From: Flavobacterium frigidimaris
GTDB lineage: Bacteria > Bacteroidota > Bacteroidia > Flavobacteriales > Flavobacteriaceae
Reading direction: 5' to 3'
Length of the DNA stretch: 64,000 nucleotides
Assembly (NCBI GenBank): GCA_900129595.1
Contig: FQWG01000016.1
Coordinates: 1 to 64,000, forward strand
Shown: positions 52,315-60,413 of the stretch, piece after piece
Layout: each line of letters starts with the position of its first letter
Numbering within the stretch: position 1 is the first letter of the stretch
Translations under genes and position numbers: made by a program
The notes under the pieces: model-generated
What the model was told of the DNA's origin: nothing
The model's database searches: none
What the model saw: the letters and a program-made list of their open reading frames with translations, nothing else

Positions 52315-52322
52315 CAAAGATA
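52315..52322 (-). promoter_or_regulatory. Promoter -7 element of the trp operon
   Basis: TATCTTTG on the minus strand (52322-52315) fits TAnnTTTG and would give a start near 52308, about 11 bases before the leader ATG. No good -33 TTG is seen at a normal distance. Confidence 0.5.
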
Positions 52323-52419
52323 TAAATGTAATTTGGATTAGAATACATAAAATTTCAAAAAAAACTTTTCTAAATTTTAAATTTTGTTAAATTTCAATGA
52401 TTCTAAAGGTGGTAATTGA

Positions 52420-53697
52420 CTAATTTCCAATAGCGATTGTATTGTTTTGGTTGATTCTAAAATCAGGATTTCCTTTGATATTCGAGGTGGTAAACAACTC
52501 GCTGTTTTTAATTTTTGTAAAGTTTATTTGAAAATCAGGGTCATTATAAAATTGCTGAATGGCCTGATTTGCACCGCCAGCTTCACTTGTAATTCCACCG
52601 TTACAGTTGTTGATAATTAGATTTTTAAAGGCGATTTTAGCTAAGTTGACATCTCCGTTTCCAATATTTCCTTCAAGTAAAATAAAAGGACTAAAGCCTG
52701 AAATAACACTGTTGGTCAGATTAAAAAAAGTGTTTTCTCTCACGTAAACCGATTCTCTTACCAGTCCCTGATTGTTTTCTTCTAAATTCACTAAAGTAAT
52801 GTTGTTGGCATTTATTTTAGTCAGTTTTTTGCTCATATCCGTGTTTCCTATTTTGTCGTATGAATCTACTTCAAAACATCTTGAACCTGAAATATCGGAT
52901 GAGAAAGGGTGGCGAATGGCAATACTATTGCTGATATTTATTTGAGCCCCTTGTGTAAAATCAAAATCATCGTCTGTAGTTCTGTACGAAACGAGATTGG
53001 TCATATTCAAATCTCCGCCATAACATTCGAAAGAATCGTCGTTAGAATAACTAACCTGAATATTGCTCAAGACTGTTTTTTTTCCAACACCGGCTAACGA
53101 AAGTCCGTTAAGTTCTTTTGCAGCACTTAGTTTTCGTCCGGAATATTCGATGCGAACATATTTTAAAATCCCTGAATTATCTTCGGCGTCCTGACCTCCG
53201 TAATGATTCAGCATTGGTTCAAGATCAAATGGCAGAATATGCACGCCGCCAATTGTGTTTATCGGAGCTTTCCCCAGAATGATAATGCCGCCCCAATCCC
53301 CAGGTTTTCTTTCTGCAATTTCTTTATTTGAGGTAAAAACGATAGGGTCCGTTTCTAAGCCTTCGGCAATAATTTTTGCTCCATTGGTTATAACCAGAGT
53401 CCCGCAAGTTTTATCATCTCCACGAATAACAGTTCCCGGTTCGATGGTCAAAACCGCATTTTTGGTTACATAAACAACCCCAACTAACTGATACGTATTC
53501 CGTTTCGTTAGCTTGGTATCTTTGTCAATAGTTCCCGCAATAATGTTTGTAGCTTCGTTATATTCTGTATTGGCTGGTTTAAAATTCGTCCAGTTGCTCA
53601 TCCAGTTCGTGTTGCCAATAATTCCTTTAGGTTGCTGTGCTTGTATACATAAAGTACTTAGAAGAGTAATAATTGCAATACGTATTTTTGTTTTCAT
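52420..53697 (-). CDS. Exported repeat protein, possible beta-helix
   Basis: A 425-residue secreted protein starting at the ATG at 53697; a longer frame (to 53763) has a weak start. A signal peptide (MKTKIRIAIITLLSTLCIQA) precedes a region with LTIEPGTVIRGDDKTCGTLVITNGAKIIAEG and DPIVFTSNKE, then WGGIIILGKAPIN and repeated strand units (LSLAGVGKKTVLSNIQVSYSND, SIAIRHPFS), typical of right-handed parallel beta-helix proteins. No catalytic motif is recognised. It lacks an obvious T9SS tail. It could be attached to the surface by another route. Confidence 0.85.
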   Translation of the reverse strand: MKTKIRIAIITLLSTLCIQAQQPKGIIGNTNWMSNWTNFKPANTEYNEATNIIAGTIDKDTKLTKRNTYQLVGVVYVTKNAVLTIEPGTVIRGDDKTCGTLVITNGAKIIAEGLETDPIVFTSNKEIAERKPGDWGGIIILGKAPINTIGGVHILPFDLEPMLNHYGGQDAEDNSGILKYVRIEYSGRKLSAAKELNGLSLAGVGKKTVLSNIQVSYSNDDSFECYGGDLNMTNLVSYRTTDDDFDFTQGAQINISNSIAIRHPFSSDISGSRCFEVDSYDKIGNTDMSKKLTKINANNITLVNLEENNQGLVRESVYVRENTFFNLTNSVISGFSPFILLEGNIGNGDVNLAKIAFKNLIINNCNGGITSEAGGANQAIQQFYNDPDFQINFTKIKNSELFTTSNIKGNPDFRINQNNTIAIGN

Positions 53698-53900
53698 AAC
53701 TATGATGTTGATTTCCAGTTTTGTTTTTAATGAGTCCAAAATTAGAAGCCGAATGTTAATCAAAGTCTTATATGTTATTACGAAAGCGTTACGTTACTAT
53801 TAAGAATGTTATGTTTTTGAAAAGAAATAATATTTCATGACTTTACAGAATATCGATTTTAAAATTATTTGTAATTAAATTTTCATTTAAAGATAATTTG

Positions 53901-53908
53901 TAACTTTG
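53901..53908 (+). promoter_or_regulatory. Promoter -7 element of the second toxin-antitoxin pair
   Basis: TAACTTTG fits TAnnTTTG, 16 bases before the antitoxin ATG at 53925. Confidence 0.5.
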
Positions 53909-53924
53909 ATAAAAATAAAATGAG

Positions 53925-54161
53925 ATGGATTTAGATACCCGAAAAGTGATTTTTATTAAAGACTTTCTGAAGCTCGAAAGCGAGAAGGCTATTTCTCAGT
54001 TTGAAAAATTATTGAAGAAAGAAACTGAAATAGATTCTGAATTAACGCCAATGTCAATTTCTGATTTTAACAAAAGAATTTCTGATTCTTTGGAAGATTC
54101 CAAAAATGGACGCGTAACAGGATCTTATCAATTAATTTCTGAAATAGAGAAATGGAGTTGA
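53925..54161 (+). CDS. Antitoxin of the ParE/RelE-type pair (second locus)
   Basis: A 78-residue charged protein: MDLDTRKVIFIKDFLKLESEK, and ISDSLEDSKNGRVTGSYQLISEIEKW at the end. These match the first antitoxin (41825-42067) in the two conserved blocks. It overlaps the toxin gene by 10 bases, as in the first pair. Orientation is opposite to that pair. Confidence 0.88.
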   Translation: MDLDTRKVIFIKDFLKLESEKAISQFEKLLKKETEIDSELTPMSISDFNKRISDSLEDSKNGRVTGSYQLISEIEKWS

Positions 54162-54469
54162 AACTTGATTGGACTGATTTTGCTAAAAAAGAGTTGAAAA
54201 TTATTTTTGATTATTATAAGAAAGAAGCAAATGTAGATGTTGCAAGAAAACTTGTTCTGAGGATTACAAAAGAGACACTAAAATTAAAAACACAGCCTTT
54301 AATTGGACAAAAAGAAGATCTTCTAATTAATAGTCCAAAAGAAATTCGTTATTTAGTTTTTAAAAATTATAAAATTATTTATTGGATAAATTTAGAGAAA
54401 AATTCAGTGGAAATTCTGGATTTATTCGATACGCGTCAGGATCCAATAAATATAAAAAGAACGAAGTAA
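54152..54469 (+). CDS. ParE/RelE-superfamily toxin (second locus)
   Basis: A 105-residue protein: LDWTDFAKKELKIIFDYYKKEANVDVARKLV at the N-terminus and KEIRYLVFKNYKIIYWINLEKNSVEILDLFDTRQDP at the C-terminus, the same core as the first toxin. It is the same length as the first toxin. The conserved Arg, Lys and Tyr residues of the family are kept. A bidirectional terminator follows. Confidence 0.92.
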   Translation: MELKLDWTDFAKKELKIIFDYYKKEANVDVARKLVLRITKETLKLKTQPLIGQKEDLLINSPKEIRYLVFKNYKIIYWINLEKNSVEILDLFDTRQDPINIKRTK

Positions 54470-54487
54470 AAATATTAAAGCATAAAA

Positions 54488-54525
54488 AGAAACCCCAATA
54501 GTTTTGAACTATTGGGGTTTTTCTT
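54488..54525. terminator. Bidirectional terminator between the toxin and YceI genes
   Basis: AACCCCAATAGTT (54491-54503) pairs exactly with AACTATTGGGGTT (54507-54519), with a 3-base loop and A/T runs outside. It ends the toxin-antitoxin operon and the MarR operon. Confidence 0.9.
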
Positions 54526-54560
54526 ATATAATTTAGAATTTGTATGTGAAATTTAAAATA

Positions 54561-55127
54561 TTAGAATTTTAAAGCTACAGTCAATTCGAAATCGTCATTG
54601 ATAGTTTTGTCTCCTAAGTTTTCGAAGAAGTTACCAGAGTTGTATTTGATATCGTATTTAGTTCTGTCTACTTTGAAAGCTGTTGTAGCAGTATTTCCAG
54701 CTACAGTAATATCAAAAGTTACAGGTTTAGTAATTCCTTTGATAGTTAAATCAGCAGTTACAGTATAAACGTCAGTAGATTTAGCACCGATAGTTTTGAA
54801 AACTAATTTTGCAGTTGGGAATTTATCAGTTCCAAAGAAATCGTCAGCTTTTAAGTGACCGTTTAATTTTCCTTGGTATTCTCCAGTTAAATCAGTTGCA
54901 GTCAAAGAAGTCATATCAACAGTAAAAGAACCACCAGTTAATTTTTTTCCTTTAAAAACTACAGCTCCGTCTTTAAAGTTTACAGTTCCAGAGTGTTCTC
55001 CAGTTACTTTTTTTCCTACCCATTTGATAGTACTTGCTTTTACGTCGATTTTTTTAGTTTGAGCATTTACTGAAATACTAGCCGCTGCTACGAATAATGC
55101 TATTGCAATTGTTTTTAAATTTTTCAT
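54561..55127 (-). CDS. YceI family protein
   Basis: A 188-residue secreted lipocalin-like protein with a signal peptide (about 1-22, ending SVNAQ). YceI motifs are present: STIKWVGKKVTGEHSGTVNFKDG, LTGGSFTVDMTSLTATDL, LNGHLKADDFFGTDKFPTAKLVF and TADLTIKGITKPVTFDI. The family binds a polyisoprenoid such as a quinone. It is the last gene of the MarR-nitroreductase operon, 32 bases after the nitroreductase, which fits a quinone or electrophile response. Confidence 0.95.
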   Translation of the reverse strand: MKNLKTIAIALFVAAASISVNAQTKKIDVKASTIKWVGKKVTGEHSGTVNFKDGAVVFKGKKLTGGSFTVDMTSLTATDLTGEYQGKLNGHLKADDFFGTDKFPTAKLVFKTIGAKSTDVYTVTADLTIKGITKPVTFDITVAGNTATTAFKVDRTKYDIKYNSGNFFENLGDKTINDDFELTVALKF

Positions 55128-55159
55128 GTTGTTAAAATTGATTTTAGATTAATAAATAA

Positions 55160-55792
55160 TTATATAGTGATAAATAATTCCTCGTTTGATTTTCTGACTT
55201 TTTTGTAGTGCTGCGTATCATCTTCACCATGTCTGTAACCAACAGTAGCGATAACAGATGCGTTAAGACCTAACTTGTCAAGACCTAAGATTTCATTGAA
55301 TGCTGCAGCATTAAATCCTTCCATTGGCGTAGCATCAATTTTTAGTTCAGATGCAGCACTTAATAAAGTCCCTAAAGCGATATAAGTTTGTTTTGAAGTC
55401 CAAATGTTTTTAGCCTCTTGTGATAAGTTAGCGATTGTACCTTTCATCATGTCAGCAAATCCAGCCAAAGCATCAGCAGGAACACCTCTGGTTTCGCTAA
55501 TGTTTTTGATGTAAGCATCTACAGATTCTGCTCCTGCATTTAAGTCATTTGCAAAAATAAATAATTGAGAAGCATCAGTAATTTGAGTTTGCCCATAAGC
55601 AGCAGCTTTTAATTGCTCTCTGATTTCAGGGTTTTCTACTACAATAACTTTATAAGGTTGTAGTCCGTAAGAAGAAGCACTTAATCTCACTGCTTCTTTT
55701 AAAGTATTTAAATCTGCTGAAGATATTTTTTTGGTTGCATCAAACTTTTTTGTTGCATATCTCCAGTTTAGATTGTCTAATAATGTGCTCAT
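55160..55792 (-). CDS. NAD(P)H-dependent nitroreductase (NfsB-like)
   Basis: A 210-residue flavoprotein oxidoreductase. It has the family layout WRYATKKFD at the N-terminus, SSYGLQPYKVIVVENPEIREQLK and YGQTQITDASQLFIFA in the FMN-binding half, and ATPMEGFNAAAFNEILGL with SVIATVGYRHGEDDTQHYKKVR at the end. It should reduce quinones or nitro compounds by two-electron transfer. It follows the MarR gene by 4 bases and is the second gene of the operon. Confidence 0.95.
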   Translation of the reverse strand: MSTLLDNLNWRYATKKFDATKKISSADLNTLKEAVRLSASSYGLQPYKVIVVENPEIREQLKAAAYGQTQITDASQLFIFANDLNAGAESVDAYIKNISETRGVPADALAGFADMMKGTIANLSQEAKNIWTSKQTYIALGTLLSAASELKIDATPMEGFNAAAFNEILGLDKLGLNASVIATVGYRHGEDDTQHYKKVRKSNEELFITI

Positions 55793-55796
55793 AATA

Positions 55797-56258
55797 TTAA
55801 TTTTGTTGGGTTCTGTATTTTTCTAGTAATTTATTTAATAATTCTAATTCTTCAGGACTTATATTGGCAGCAAATGTACGCTCGTGTTCATCTACCTTCG
55901 GATCTAATTCTTTCAATACATCTAATCCTTTTTGGGTGATTAGAACTTCAATTTTTCGTCGATTGCCGGGGCAAACATTTCTGGTAACAAAATCCTTCAG
56001 TAATAATTTATCTACCAATCGGGTGGTGTTACTTGTTTTGGCCAGCATACGTTCCTGGATCACACACATATTTGCAGGATTTCCTTTTTGTCCTCTTAAT
56101 ATACGCAGTACATTATATTGTTCTCCGGATAGATCATACGGTTTTATCAGCTCGTTGAAATGATCCAGAATCACGTTTTGCGTGTACATGATATTCAGAA
56201 TAACTTTTTTCGAATTATCCATCTTAACTGTACTTTTTATAACCTCTTCAATTGTCAT
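55797..56258 (-). CDS. MarR-family transcriptional regulator
   Basis: A 153-residue regulator from the ATG at 56258; a longer frame begins with a TTG inside a palindrome and is rejected. The winged helix-turn-helix is seen in LSGEQYNVLRILRGQKGNPANMCVIQERMLAKTSNTTRLVDKLLLKDFVTRNVCPGNRRKIEVLITQKG. A Cys in the recognition wing area (NVCPGNRR) could sense oxidants or electrophiles. It heads the operon with the nitroreductase and YceI genes, and two identical palindromes upstream are its probable binding sites. Confidence 0.94.
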   Translation of the reverse strand: MTIEEVIKSTVKMDNSKKVILNIMYTQNVILDHFNELIKPYDLSGEQYNVLRILRGQKGNPANMCVIQERMLAKTSNTTRLVDKLLLKDFVTRNVCPGNRRKIEVLITQKGLDVLKELDPKVDEHERTFAANISPEELELLNKLLEKYRTQQN

Positions 56259-56273
56259 AGTCGTAAGTGTATA

Positions 56274-56318
56274 ATTTGTATATACAAATGTATGTCTTTT
56301 AAATAGTTGTATATACAA
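56274..56318 (-). promoter_or_regulatory. Twin MarR operators over the promoter
   Basis: The 12-base palindrome TTGTATATACAA occurs twice, at 56276-56287 and 56307-56318, 31 bases (three helical turns) apart. The first is extended to a perfect 16-base palindrome ATTTGTATATACAAAT (56274-56289). On the minus strand, TACATTTG (56292-56285) fits the -7 consensus and overlaps the first site, and a TTG in the second is 23 bases upstream. Binding to both would cover the whole promoter. Confidence 0.8.
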
Positions 56319-56541
56319 ATGTCGTGTTAATTTTTTGTTAATTCAAATAAGGCAAAGTCAACACCTAGATAAACTCTATATAATTAGTATAAAAATACTG
56401 TAAAATTTGATTTAAAACATTGGTTAATTGATATTTAACGATTGTTTAAAGTTGAAGCAATCTTGACCGAACTCATAAAAATCAAACCCGACAGGTTTTT
56501 AAAATCTGTTGGGCTGGGTTATTTAAAGGATAATTATAGTC

Positions 56542-58119
56542 TTATTGAAATTCAGACAGTAAAAATCCCTTCGCTATTTTTTTGAAATTTAAAATTTCTT
56601 TATTGACCCAGGCTTCATTATGTCCGAGTTCTTTAGCAAGTAATCGCGCTACTTTTTCTGAAGACTGAATGGCTGCTCTGGCATCTAAAAACAATAAGCG
56701 AACACGTCTTGCTAAAATATCGTCTATCGTTCTTGCCATTTCATATCGAATGGCCCAAATTATTTCTGCCATAGTAAACTCGTGATCAGGATGTACTTTT
56801 TCTTTAAGTTCAGGATAGTTTTGTTGTAATTCAATTATCTTAGGAATATCTGAACCATAGATATACAAATGATTTTCTCTGTCTAAAGAGGTGGTAAGTT
56901 TATTTCCGTGAATGAGAAGATGTTGGGTGACACAGGATTTTTCAGGAAGTTTTCCAGTTTTGATTGCTTTATTGATAATGTCTTCCGCAATTTTTCTGTA
57001 TGTAGTCCATTTTCCTCCTGTAATGGTGATTAAGCCGGTTTCTGAAACTATAATTTTATGGCTTCTGGAAACTTCTTTGGTGCTTTTTCCTTCTTCTTCA
57101 GGAGCAGCCAGCGGACGCAAACCTGCAAAAACAGACAAAACATCAGCTCTGGTTGGTTTTTTTGCCAGGAAACGTTGAGCTGTTTCGAGCACAAATGCAA
57201 TTTCGCTTTCTAAAGCAATAGGTTCTAAACTTTGTTTTTTGATTAAGGTATCTGTAGTACCCACAACAATTCGATTGTGCCACGGTACAGCAAATAAAAC
57301 CCTGCCGTCACTTGTTTTGGGAATCATTAAAGCGTGATCGCCGGGTAAAAAAGATTTATCAAATACAAGATGAATTCCCTGACTCGGAACGATATATTTT
57401 TTATAAACAGTATCGTTCAGTTTCATTATGGCATTTGTAAAAACACCTGTTGCATTAATTATCGCAGCACCTTTTAAAGTATATTTCTCTCCGGTTTCGT
57501 GATCCTGTACCTCAACACCAATGATCTGATTGTTCTCGTCCTTTAATAAGTGAACAACTTTCATATAATTCAAAAGACAAGCGCCTTTTTCGACTGCGGT
57601 CTGAGCAATATTAATCGCCAAACGTGAATCATCAAATTGTCCGTCATGGTAAACAACACCACTTTGCAAGCCGTTTTCTTCTACGTTAGGCAGCATTTCG
57701 ATTGTTTTTTTCTTCGAAACATATTTCGAACTGCCTAAGCTTAACCTTCCTGCAAGTATATCATAAATTTTTAATCCGATAGTGTAAAAAGAACCGCCCC
57801 ACCAATTGTAATTCGGAATTACAAAGGATTGATTTTTGACTAAGTGACCTGCGTTTTTAGCCATTAATCCTCTTTCTTTCAGAGCTTCCCGAACTAAATG
57901 AATATTTCCCTGTTCTAAATAACGTACACCGCCATGAACTAATTTTGTGCTTCTGCTAGAAGTTCCTTTTGCAAAATCGACAGCTTCGAGCAGTATAGTT
58001 TTGTATCCCCGACTTGCAGCATCAAGAGCCGTTCCAAGTCCGCTTGCTCCGCCGCCTATTATAATAACATCCCACTTTTCAGTGCTTTTTAGTTTTAATA
58101 ATTGTTCTGAATGTTTCAT
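56542..58119 (-). CDS. glpD: Glycerol-3-phosphate dehydrogenase (FAD-dependent)
   Basis: A 525-residue membrane-associated flavoprotein that oxidises sn-glycerol 3-phosphate to dihydroxyacetone phosphate and feeds the quinone pool. The Rossmann FAD motif is IIGGGASGLGTALDAASRG, followed by GTSSRSTKLVHGGVRYLEQGN and the substrate-binding part with TITGGKWTTYRKIAED. The C-terminal helical domain is complete. A TAAGTTTG -7 element is at 58173-58166 on the minus strand. No glpK or glpF is next to it. Confidence 0.96.
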   Translation of the reverse strand: MKHSEQLLKLKSTEKWDVIIIGGGASGLGTALDAASRGYKTILLEAVDFAKGTSSRSTKLVHGGVRYLEQGNIHLVREALKERGLMAKNAGHLVKNQSFVIPNYNWWGGSFYTIGLKIYDILAGRLSLGSSKYVSKKKTIEMLPNVEENGLQSGVVYHDGQFDDSRLAINIAQTAVEKGACLLNYMKVVHLLKDENNQIIGVEVQDHETGEKYTLKGAAIINATGVFTNAIMKLNDTVYKKYIVPSQGIHLVFDKSFLPGDHALMIPKTSDGRVLFAVPWHNRIVVGTTDTLIKKQSLEPIALESEIAFVLETAQRFLAKKPTRADVLSVFAGLRPLAAPEEEGKSTKEVSRSHKIIVSETGLITITGGKWTTYRKIAEDIINKAIKTGKLPEKSCVTQHLLIHGNKLTTSLDRENHLYIYGSDIPKIIELQQNYPELKEKVHPDHEFTMAEIIWAIRYEMARTIDDILARRVRLLFLDARAAIQSSEKVARLLAKELGHNEAWVNKEILNFKKIAKGFLLSEFQ

Positions 58120-58436
58120 GTCTTAATTGTACGGGTGTCTTTTTACAGGCGTTTATTTTTAATAACAAACTTAAGGAAACAAAATGAAATTGAGCGGAAT
58201 AGGCGCGAAGGTTATTATTGTATATGAAAGGAACAGTACTTTTTGATAGTTGGGCGTGCCAGCATGCTGACAAGAGGGCAACATTACAGTGCGCTTATAC
58301 GCCCTCTTATCAGCATGCTGTCGGGCTTTCGCTTCCGCACGGCGGATTAGCTCTATCCCTCACGTGAGCAAATAAAATAAGAAACCCGACAGGTTTTAGA
58401 CATGTCGGGTTGTATTGTAACCTTGAAATTAGGTAT
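58120..58436. repeat. Gene-free stretch with a long inverted repeat and an ACCCGACAGG hairpin
   Basis: The inverted pair is CAGCATGCTGACAAGAGGGC (58260-58279) and GCCCTCTTATCAGCATGCTG (58301-58320), matching 19 of 20 bases around a 21-base loop. It is unusually GC-rich for this genome and is followed by a GGGCTTTCGCTTCCGC stretch. AACCCGACA (58383-58391) with TGTCGGGTT (58403-58411) is a further hairpin. An open frame at 58079-58273 does not look like a gene. Confidence 0.75.
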
Positions 58437-58958
58437 TTATATTAATTTTTTTTCGAATGCTTTTCGTGCTGCTCCTCTAAAAAAGACCTCACCGCAGTAG
58501 CTGTAATCTAGTTTTTCCAAAATTTTCAGCATCGGAATGTTGTCAAAGTTAGTATCTACTTTTATGCTGTAGATATTGTTTGTGATGCAGATCTGCTCTA
58601 TGTTTTTAAAAAGCTTTGTAGCAATACCTTTTCCTTTTGCTAATTTTGATGCCGCTACACGATGTACCACGGCATAATCGCCATTTGTAAGCCATTTGCC
58701 CTGTATCTCTTCATAAGCAGGTTCTTTTTCGAATATGATGGCGGCGTAACACAAAATCGATTCGTTTTCTGTAAGCACATAGGCGTACCCATTTTGTATG
58801 TCATTCTGAATCGTAAGTTCATTAGGATAGCCATCTTGCCATTGTGTGCTTCCGTCTTGTCGTCTTTGCTCGATAGCATCTTGTAAGATGCTCCAAATTT
58901 GAGGAACTTCGGAAATATCAGCTTTTCTTAAAATTAAATTTTCTGTTATGTTGCTCAT
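58437..58958 (-). CDS. GNAT family acetyltransferase
   Basis: A 173-residue acetyltransferase with the acetyl-CoA site VAASKLAKGKGIATKLFKNIE and DTNFDNIPMLKILEKLDYSYCG at the end. The N-terminal part (LRKADISEVPQIWSILQDAIEQRR) is typical of the family. The substrate is not known. It stands alone on the minus strand. Confidence 0.93.
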   Translation of the reverse strand: MSNITENLILRKADISEVPQIWSILQDAIEQRRQDGSTQWQDGYPNELTIQNDIQNGYAYVLTENESILCYAAIIFEKEPAYEEIQGKWLTNGDYAVVHRVAASKLAKGKGIATKLFKNIEQICITNNIYSIKVDTNFDNIPMLKILEKLDYSYCGEVFFRGAARKAFEKKLI

Positions 58959-59067
58959 TTTTTTAGTATTAAACTATTAAAGGAAAATTAATGAATTTGT
59001 TTTTAAAGAAACTATAAATTAAGATGCAGTAAAACTGTCAGGTTAAATTTCTAATTTACGAAAGTTA

Positions 59068-59841
59068 TTATTCGCTTAAATACTTTTCAATGGATGTATT
59101 TATTATTTTTCGTTCGTCAATTGTTGCATCATTATCCATGTCACTGTGGTTGATAGGAGTGAATTGAACTGTCATTCCGTATTTTTTTTGTTCTTGTTCA
59201 GTTGGTAATACACCTTCGTCTGCAGAATAGTTTTTAGAGCGTAACGTATATACTTTTGGATGGTTAACTCTTGGAAGAGGCATTCTTCGATTGTCCATCG
59301 TTATTATTTTGTAAACCAATTTAGGATATTTGGTAGCAAATAATGCAGTCATATCTCCTCCATTTGAATGACCAATTAATGTTAGATGTTTAAAATCTAA
59401 TTCAGGTTTTATAATTTTAAACTCATTTAAAACATAAAGAATGTTATCAGTGCCTCTTTCCCAATTTGGTTTTCTTGTAACTTTAAAATCTCCTTCCATT
59501 GCCAAAAGATCGTCAGTAGGTAATTCGTGCTGAATACTAATGACAAAATATCCTTTTGAAGCTAAGTTTTCTGTTAAATAAGAATAAATCATATTGTCTC
59601 CGCCTTTATTCTCTCCGTATCCATGACTAAAAATTATGATCTGCTGATTATTAATTTTCGAGTCTGTTTTTGGGCAAAAAATGGCAATCGGAATTTTACG
59701 ATTTCTCGATTTGTCAAATAACTCTAAGGTATCAAGCTTAACGGGATACGTATTATTTGATATTTGAGAGTTTATTTTTTTGCTATTCGAACAACTTATT
59801 AATAGCAAACAAATTAAAAGTTGAGATAATATTTTGGTCAT
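59068..59841 (-). CDS. Alpha/beta-hydrolase lipoprotein
   Basis: A 257-residue lipoprotein (lipobox LLISC, Cys17) with an alpha/beta-hydrolase fold: IIIFSHGYGENKGG is the oxyanion-hole strand, the nucleophile is Ser159 in LIGHSNGGDM, and the catalytic His is probably in TPINHSDMD near the C-terminus. It resembles PAF-acetylhydrolase-like or dienelactone-hydrolase-like enzymes; the substrate is not known. It should act in the periplasm or at the outer membrane. Confidence 0.9.
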   Translation of the reverse strand: MTKILSQLLICLLLISCSNSKKINSQISNNTYPVKLDTLELFDKSRNRKIPIAIFCPKTDSKINNQQIIIFSHGYGENKGGDNMIYSYLTENLASKGYFVISIQHELPTDDLLAMEGDFKVTRKPNWERGTDNILYVLNEFKIIKPELDFKHLTLIGHSNGGDMTALFATKYPKLVYKIITMDNRRMPLPRVNHPKVYTLRSKNYSADEGVLPTEQEQKKYGMTVQFTPINHSDMDNDATIDERKIINTSIEKYLSE

Positions 59842-59865
59842 TTTGGTTTATTTTGTAGAATTATG

Positions 59866-59898
59866 AAACCCGACAGGTTTTTAAAACCTGTCGGGTCT
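59866..59898. terminator. ACCCGACAGGTTTT hairpin between the hydrolase and sulfur operon
   Basis: ACCCGACAGGTTTT (59868-59881) pairs with AAAACCTGTCGGGT (59883-59896) around a single-base centre. Related hairpins occur at 56486-56511 (imperfect) and 58383-58411. It may be a terminator for the sulfur operon or a dispersed repeat. Confidence 0.6.
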
Positions 59899-59923
59899 GA
59901 TATGTATAATAACATTAAGAATA

Positions 59924-60412
59924 TTAATGAGGCAGTTTATCTTTAATCAAACCATAAACCCAGGTTCCGAAAATCGCACTTACTAAAGTCACCACAATTA
60001 CGGTAACTCCAGTTCCAATCTGAGCGAAAAGCGGTCCGGGACAAGCTCCGGTGATTGCCCAGCCGAAACCAAATAATAATCCGCCATAAATTTGTCCTTT
60101 ATTAAAGGTTTTAGGCTGGATCTCAATTTTTTCTCCCTGAATGGTTTTAATATTGAATTTTTTAATCACTTGAACAGAGATAAGTCCAACAACTACTGCA
60201 CTTCCAATCACACCATACATGAAGAACGATTGCAGGTGAAACATTTCCTGAATACGAAACCAGCTGATGATTTCTGCTTTTACGAAGACAATTCCAAAAA
60301 AGATTCCAACGATAAGATATTTTAAGTTTGAAAATCCGGAATCTTTCAATTGGCTTCCATTGATTCCTTCAGTGTCTGTATTTTTATTTTCTAAAGTATT
60401 CATTTTTGACAT
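59924..60412 (-). CDS. YeeE/YedE-type sulfur transporter half (DUF6691-like)
   Basis: A 162-residue membrane protein with four hydrophobic segments, carrying the family cysteine motif FGWAITGACPGPLFAQIG (Cys124). Complete YeeE proteins, which bring in thiosulfate, have two such halves; here each half is a separate gene. It starts 1 base after the partner gene stops, so they are translated together. An internal ATG at 60403 is a possible alternative start. Confidence 0.93.
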   Translation of the reverse strand: MSKMNTLENKNTDTEGINGSQLKDSGFSNLKYLIVGIFFGIVFVKAEIISWFRIQEMFHLQSFFMYGVIGSAVVVGLISVQVIKKFNIKTIQGEKIEIQPKTFNKGQIYGGLLFGFGWAITGACPGPLFAQIGTGVTVIVVTLVSAIFGTWVYGLIKDKLPH

Positions 60413-60413
60413 T

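Noticed and set aside
58079..58273. 64-codon open frame overlapping the start of glpD
   Set aside because: It overlaps the glpD coding start and promoter and runs into a repeat; the peptide has no recognisable features.
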